A stretch of 64,000 nucleotides of DNA. Source: a virus. Both the position numbers and the translations under genes were made by a program. The notes below the pieces were generated by a model. That model saw only the letters and a list, made by a program, of their open reading frames with translations, was not told the DNA's origin and did no database searches. Shown here piece by piece: positions 60,500-64,000 of the stretch (within the stretch, counting starts at the first letter, position 1; every line of letters starts with the position of its first letter). The stretch spans positions 22,656 through 86,655 of the IMG/VR virus record IMGVR_UViG_3300050119_000072. One strand, 5' to 3'.

Positions 60500-61282
60500 A
60501 TGCGCGTTCTCGATCTTTTCAGCGGCATAGGCGGCTTTAGCCTTGGCCTAGAGCGCGCGGGGATGCAGACCGTGGCTTTCTGTGAGAGCGAGCCTTTTGC
60601 GCGCAAAGTCTTAGCTAAACACTGGCCGGAGATTCCGATTTATGACGATGTTCGCAGCCTTACCGCAGAGCGACTTGTTTGCGACGGCGTTAGCGCCGAA
60701 ATCATCTGCGGAGGATTCCCGTGCCAAGGAATCTCAACTGCCGGCCAACACAAAGGTCTCGGCGACGACCGATCCGGTCTGTGGTCTGAGTTCGCCCGTC
60801 TTATTGGCGAAGTACGACCGCGCTACGCGATTGTGGAAAACGTTGGCACCCTCACGCGGAACGGGCTCGGCCGCGTTCTCGGAGACTTGGCCGAGATCGG
60901 GTTCGATGCGGAATGGGATCGCATACCAGCGTCAGCCGTTGGCGCGCCACACCGCCGGGATAGAACCTGGATCGTGGCCTACCCCCAAGGCGCAGGAGGA
61001 CGGCCGATCTCCTGCGGCGTGGGAGAAGGCACGGATGCGTGGCTACGAAGTCAGGAAAGCGAAGGGCATTTCTTCGGGTGGTCCGGCGAGTTCGCGCGGC
61101 TCCTTGTCGGTCGCGGTGCAAATCGCCGAGGGACGCCGTGGGAAGTTGAACCCCGACTGGAGAGAATGGCTAATGGGGTTCCCGATCAAATGGACAGAAC
61201 TCGCGTGACCGGATTGGCCGTTGTCCCGCAAGTTGTCGAACTAATCGGGCGCGCGATTGTGTGCGCCGAAGGTCTGAATTAA
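60500..61282 (+). CDS. C5-cytosine DNA methyltransferase
   Basis: 260 residues. Motif I DLFSGIGGFSLG (residues 5-16), motif IV GGFPCQG with the catalytic Cys near 76, motif VI ENV near 114, and motif VIII HRRDRTWIVAY near 153 are all present; the C-terminus has RMANGVPDQMDR and VVPQVVELIG. It methylates cytosine in DNA. The target-recognition region is short. A second + strand frame over 60642-61208 encodes another protein (next entry). TAGAGGAG is upstream. Confidence 0.9.
   Translation: MRVLDLFSGIGGFSLGLERAGMQTVAFCESEPFARKVLAKHWPEIPIYDDVRSLTAERLVCDGVSAEIICGGFPCQGISTAGQHKGLGDDRSGLWSEFARLIGEVRPRYAIVENVGTLTRNGLGRVLGDLAEIGFDAEWDRIPASAVGAPHRRDRTWIVAYPQGAGGRPISCGVGEGTDAWLRSQESEGHFFGWSGEFARLLVGRGANRRGTPWEVEPRLERMANGVPDQMDRTRVTGLAVVPQVVELIGRAIVCAEGLN
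60642..61208 (+). CDS. Methyltransferase-associated protein overprinted on the C5 methylase gene
   Basis: 188 codons in another + frame inside the methylase gene. LLAKYDRATRLWKTL, then FSETWPRSGSMRNGIAYQRQ, WPTPKAQEDG and LNPDWREWLMGFPIKWTELA match a family I recall as separate phage proteins (S-E-T-W-P-x-S-G-x-x-R, W-P-T-P and L-N-P-x-W-x-E-W-L-M-G-F-P). That both frames carry family-typical motifs suggests true dual coding. No ribosome site is clear at the ATG; a shorter start further on is possible. Confidence 0.6.
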   Translation: MTMFAALPQSDLFATALAPKSSAEDSRAKESQLPANTKVSATTDPVCGLSSPVLLAKYDRATRLWKTLAPSRGTGSAAFSETWPRSGSMRNGIAYQRQPLARHTAGIEPGSWPTPKAQEDGRSPAAWEKARMRGYEVRKAKGISSGGPASSRGSLSVAVQIAEGRRGKLNPDWREWLMGFPIKWTELA

Positions 61283-61294
61283 GAGGAGAATTTG

Positions 61295-61486
61295 ATGAGC
61301 GCAAAAATAGATGCTCGCACAATGGCGGTTGCTAAAATCATTAGCAACAAAAACGGCCATGCCGATAACTATGCTTGGGAGATTGAAGGCGGTGGCTTCA
61401 TTCCCGCATGGGCCATGTACGTCAGCGAAGCGACGAAGGCAATTGCTCAAGCTGATCTAATTGTCCAAGTCGGCAAGACGAAATAG
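61295..61486 (+). CDS. Small hypothetical protein
   Basis: 63 residues with AAGAGGAG upstream. IDARTMAVAKIISNKNGHAD, then YAWEIEGGGFIPAWAMYVSE: a helix followed by a sheet. Family unknown. Confidence 0.55.
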   Translation: MSAKIDARTMAVAKIISNKNGHADNYAWEIEGGGFIPAWAMYVSEATKAIAQADLIVQVGKTK

Positions 61487-61494
61487 GAGCGACC

Positions 61495-62322
61495 GTGCAG
61501 CCGTTGGCGATTGATCTGTTTTGTGGCCTTGGCGGCTGGACTGACGGCCTCCTGGCCGAAGGCTATGACGTGATCGGCTTCGACATTGAGCGGCACGAAT
61601 ACGGCGAGCATCGCTACCCGGCCCAACTCGTCATTCAGGACGTTTGCACGCTCCACGGCTCGCAGTTCAAGGATGCCGCCTTGATCGTCGCCTCACCGCC
61701 ATGCCAAGCCTACAGCTATATGGCGATGCCGTGGAAGCTTGCGAAGGCTAAGGCTAAGGCGATCAGAGCAGACACTACTGGCGAAAAGCTCGCAGCCCTC
61801 AATAAACTGTTTAACGAATGCTTCCGCATTCAGCGCGAGGCGTCCCTTGCCGCGGGACAGCACATTCCTATGCTGGTCGAGAATGTGCGCGGTGCTCAGC
61901 CTTGGGTGGGTCGCGCTCAAGGAAACTACGGGTCGTTCTATTTGTGGGGTGACGTGCCGGCATCAATGCCGCCGACTTTGAAAGCTGCCAAGGTTCCCGG
62001 CTTTCGGTTTGACGGGTCTGGAAAGTCTTTCCAGACCGCCTCCGTGAAACACCACAACGATGCGGTGAAGGTGCCGAGCGACAGCGGGCGCCGTACTGAC
62101 AAAGGCAAAGGTGCGAGGTTCGCGTCACGCGATTGTGGGATTGAAGGCGCTGGCATAAAAAACGGAAACGATTGGTTTGGCGCTGGCGAGAATTGTTCTG
62201 CTCAGCGTCGGCACGGGTCGAAGTCAATCGGTCGCAAGATGGCGTCAGCGATGATCGCCAAGATACCGCTTCCGCTCAGTCGCCACATCGCGGCTGTGTA
62301 CGCAATCCCTCACGATATTTAG
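61495..62322 (+). CDS. Second C5-cytosine DNA methyltransferase
   Basis: 275 residues from a GTG with ATAGGAGCGACC upstream. Motif I DLFCGLGGWTDGL (about 7-19), then SPPCQAYSYM with the catalytic Cys (about 70), and MLVENVRGAQPWV (about 126) with the ENV motif. The rest, from about residue 170, differs from the first methylase and probably sets a different target. Together they would modify cytosines in two contexts. Confidence 0.85.
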   Translation: MQPLAIDLFCGLGGWTDGLLAEGYDVIGFDIERHEYGEHRYPAQLVIQDVCTLHGSQFKDAALIVASPPCQAYSYMAMPWKLAKAKAKAIRADTTGEKLAALNKLFNECFRIQREASLAAGQHIPMLVENVRGAQPWVGRAQGNYGSFYLWGDVPASMPPTLKAAKVPGFRFDGSGKSFQTASVKHHNDAVKVPSDSGRRTDKGKGARFASRDCGIEGAGIKNGNDWFGAGENCSAQRRHGSKSIGRKMASAMIAKIPLPLSRHIAAVYAIPHDI

Positions 62323-62330
62323 GAGCGACC

Positions 62331-62579
62331 GTGAGTGTTCACTTTAGCAGCAAGACCGACCTGTGGGAAACGCCGCAAGCGTTCTTCGACAAGTACCATG
62401 CTCGCTACAAGTTCACGTTCGACGTTTGCGCCACTTACGAGAACGCCAAGTGCGAAAGATTTTATACCGAAAAAGAAAATGCCCTCACTCAGCCGTGGGA
62501 GGGCATCTGCTGGATGAATCCGCCCTATGGTCGGACCATGCTTATCCGGTTGACACCCAAGAACTGTGAGACCCACTAG
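62331..62579 (+). pseudogene. 5-prime half of Dam copy B
   Basis: GTG start as in copy A, identical through NPPYGR, then the frame runs into the inserted element and ends after MLIRLTPKNCETH. It keeps the catalytic NPPY but lacks the C-terminal half, so methylation is unlikely. Confidence 0.85.
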
Positions 62580-62590
62580 GGCTAGATGAC

Positions 62591-62965
62591 ATGAACGAAG
62601 CATTCTTGATCGGCGGCGGTCAGATTCACCGGATCATCGGCGAGCGCGGCGAGACGCCCCCTTGTCCGGAGGCCAAGTTCAAACGCGGCGACGTGGTGAA
62701 GGTCCGCCGTAATCAGGCGGTAGGCCATTTCCCGCCCGAATTGATCGTGCTTGTCGCAATCCCACCCGGCTTTTCGCCGGATGACGCGATGGCCGATTTG
62801 TTCGGGGAAGCGCGCCCGCTGATGAAGCAGGTTGGCCGCCGCGTCGTCTCCTACATCCTCTGCCGTGAGGGCGACCCTACGGCCTACACCTGCCGAGAGC
62901 GCGATTTGCTGCCGAGCGGAAAAGAGGCGGTCGAAATCGGCACAGTTTCGAGGGGCGCGCCATGA
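62591..62965 (+). CDS. Cassette gene 1, unknown
   Basis: 124 residues. Strand-rich start (FLIGGGQIHRIIGERG; FKRGDVVKVRRNQAVGHF) with a KRGDVV barrel-like turn, then ELIVLVAIPPGFSPDD and a C-half with YILCREGDPTAYTCRERDLL. No family recognised. Its stop overlaps the next start (ATGA). The leader differs from the cassette-type leader used by neighbouring genes, consistent with a foreign origin. Confidence 0.6.
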   Translation: MNEAFLIGGGQIHRIIGERGETPPCPEAKFKRGDVVKVRRNQAVGHFPPELIVLVAIPPGFSPDDAMADLFGEARPLMKQVGRRVVSYILCREGDPTAYTCRERDLLPSGKEAVEIGTVSRGAP

Positions 62966-63396
62966 CGGACGCCGCAAAACGACGTTTCGGGCCGACACCG
63001 TGGACTTGCACGGTTTGCGGCGGTGAAAACGAGATGTTCCGCTCGGAGTGCAAACACTGTGAACGCGAGCCGCGCCGGACACTCACTGACGGAACGCAGA
63101 TTTATCCGGGGCATCGCAGCATCCTGAAGGAAGGCCCGCGCGCGGGCCAGCAAGAGGGGTATGTGGTGCTGGCGGACGAAGAGCGCGCCAAAGGCTTTGT
63201 GAGGCCCGTGCGGAGCTCCTATAGGCACCTAAAGTGCGGGACCGTCACGACAATGGGCCAAACGCTGGCGGAAACCTACGCCCGCGACCCCAAATTCTAC
63301 AGCGGCACGTTCTGCTGCGGTTGCGGCACGCATTTCCCTGTGGGGGAGGCTGGCGAGTTTGTCTGGGATGGGACTAACGAAAAGGTCGGGACATGA
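62962..63396 (+). CDS. Cassette gene 2, double zinc-finger protein
   Basis: 144 residues. WTCTVCGGENEMFRSECKHC (about 14-33) is a zinc ribbon like the RanBP2/rubredoxin type; a second C-G-C-G site occurs at FCCGCGTHF (about 120-128). The middle is mixed. It may bind nucleic acid or partner proteins. Coupled to both neighbours by ATGA. Confidence 0.6.
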   Translation: MTDAAKRRFGPTPWTCTVCGGENEMFRSECKHCEREPRRTLTDGTQIYPGHRSILKEGPRAGQQEGYVVLADEERAKGFVRPVRSSYRHLKCGTVTTMGQTLAETYARDPKFYSGTFCCGCGTHFPVGEAGEFVWDGTNEKVGT

Positions 63397-63671
63397 CGAC
63401 CAAGCATTCCCCGCTCAGCGCCCTCAAAGCGCAGGCCGACAAGATCGCGGCAACACTAAAGGCAGCCGATCGCGGCGAGAAAATCGACGTGCGGTTTGCC
63501 GAAAAGATCGACGCGGCGCGCGGTAAGGACGTTTTCAAGGTCGGAATCGTCATGGATGACAAGGTCATCATGATCGACATGCCGTGGGCGACAATCCGCA
63601 GCGCCAGCGAAGCCGGGTTGTCCGAATACATCGTGCGGCAGATGCGGGAGGCGCGCGATGCCGTCAACTGA
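63393..63671 (+). CDS. Cassette gene 3, unknown
   Basis: 92 residues, charged. SALKAQADKIAATLKAADRG is a helix; KIDAARGKDVFKVGIVMDDK and VIMIDMPWATIR are strand-like, then a C-terminal helix LSEYIVRQMREARDAV. No family recognised. Last gene in the cassette. Confidence 0.58.
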   Translation: MTTKHSPLSALKAQADKIAATLKAADRGEKIDVRFAEKIDAARGKDVFKVGIVMDDKVIMIDMPWATIRSASEAGLSEYIVRQMREARDAVN

Positions 63672-63697
63672 GCAAACACAACATGTAGGGGGCTCCA

Positions 63698-63997
63698 ATG
63701 CCGTTGGGTGTCAACCGGATAAGCATGGGTCGGACAATCGGATTGTGGATGCGAAAGGCGTTTGACAGTTTCAAGGAAGGCGCAACGGTCGTCTGTCTTG
63801 TCCCGGCTCGCACTGATACGAATTGGTGGCACGACTACGCGATGAAAGGCGAGATTGAGTTTATCAAAGGCCGTCTAAAGTTCGGCGGCCACAAAAACTC
63901 AGCGCCGTTTCCTTCTGCGGTTGTCGCCTTCGATGATCGCGTGAGAATGTGGAAACATAATTATTGGGATGCCCGTCAAGCATCCCAGTCAAAATAG
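63698..63997 (+). pseudogene. 3-prime half of Dam copy B with a new start from the element
   Basis: An ATG in the right end of the element (AGGGGG upstream) opens a frame that reads MPLGVNRISMGRT and then joins the Dam frame exactly at IGLWMRKAFDS, to the normal stop. It lacks the N-terminal part including NPPY. A 99-residue product could be made but should not be catalytic. Confidence 0.75.
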
Positions 63998-64000
63998 GAG

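Larger units (their letters stand above)
62537..63727. mobile_element. 1,191-bp inverted-repeat cassette inserted in Dam copy B
   Basis: Ends are perfect 24-bp inverted repeats (62537-62560 and 63704-63727) starting CATGCTTATCCGGTT. GGTCGGAC directly flanks both ends (62529-62536 and 63728-63735), and the uninterrupted copy at 58986-58993 has it once, so this is an 8-bp target duplication. Inside are three coupled genes and no transposase. It may be a non-autonomous transposon mobilised in trans, or an unknown cassette type. Confidence 0.75.
62317..64000 (+). repeat. Second Dam copy, 100 percent identical to 58774-59258 and split by an insertion
   Basis: 62317-62536 equals 58774-58993 and 63728-64000 equals 58986-59258 with no base difference. 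The two halves are separated by the element at 62537-63727 and share the 8 bases GGTCGGAC at the split. The repeat continues to the window edge. Either a very recent duplication or an assembly join of two variants. Confidence 0.9.

Noticed and set aside
1-64000. tRNA genes or an integrase/attachment site
   Set aside because: No cloverleaf-like sequence or tyrosine/serine integrase was seen; the resolvase-like gene at 58222 lacks the catalytic start.

Overview
The window is one contiguous stretch of a tailed-phage genome, most likely a short-tailed (podovirus-like) phage of an alphaproteobacterium. The basis is a complete packaging-to-lysis set on the + strand (terminase, portal, scaffold, major capsid protein, connector, nozzle-like tail protein, ejection-type proteins, giant polyvalent protein, lysis genes), with no tail tube or tape-measure region. 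Small genes such as the KTSC protein, the FkbM methyltransferase and the GcrA-neighbourhood-like ORF resemble phages of Rhizobiales; the host is inferred, not shown. No integrase, DNA polymerase, RNA polymerase or tRNA gene was recognised, so replication genes probably lie outside the window.

Layout. 1-8.2 kb: small genes, terminase small and large subunits, a first glycosyltransferase. 8.2-17.4 kb: portal, then an unusual block in which small beta-rich virion-type proteins alternate with two TPR-glycosyltransferases, a DUF5672-like enzyme, and an FkbM methyltransferase. 17.4-20.4 kb: a polyglycine fibre-like protein and a PF-x-x-x-QQF repeat protein. 20.5-25.7 kb: scaffold and a major capsid gene split by two group I introns, each carrying a homing endonuclease on the opposite strand. 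25.7-37.6 kb: connector, fibre, nozzle and internal virion proteins, interrupted by three free-standing antisense HNH genes. 37.6-53.1 kb: one reading frame of 5,142 codons for a virion polyvalent protein (InPase-like, ParB/DdrB-like, N6-adenine methyltransferase, SNF2 helicase, ParB-like, RelA/SpoT-like, JAB and LPD38-type segments). Three small genes lie overprinted in its linkers. 53.1-55.2 kb: lysis cassette ending at a strong terminator. 55.2-58.1 kb: a minus-strand operon of very small genes. 58.17-58.22 kb: a divergent promoter with a perfect inverted-repeat operator. 58.2-64 kb: a plus-strand operon of DNA-modification and nucleotide genes (Dam-type and two C5 methyltransferases, MazG-like), with a second identical Dam copy split by a 1,191-bp element that has 24-bp inverted ends and an 8-bp target duplication.

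How it works together (inference). The terminase packages DNA into a capsid built on the scaffold. The giant protein is probably carried in the virion and injected to counter host restriction, complementing the DNA methyltransferases made from the right-hand operon. The glycosyltransferase block probably decorates virion proteins. The divergent operator at 58.2 kb probably sets the balance between the two early-type operons. The strongest candidates for new biology are the paired beta-protein/glycosyltransferase modules, the overprinted genes inside the giant ORF, the doubly intron-split capsid gene with antisense endonucleases, and the transposase-less inverted-repeat cassette.
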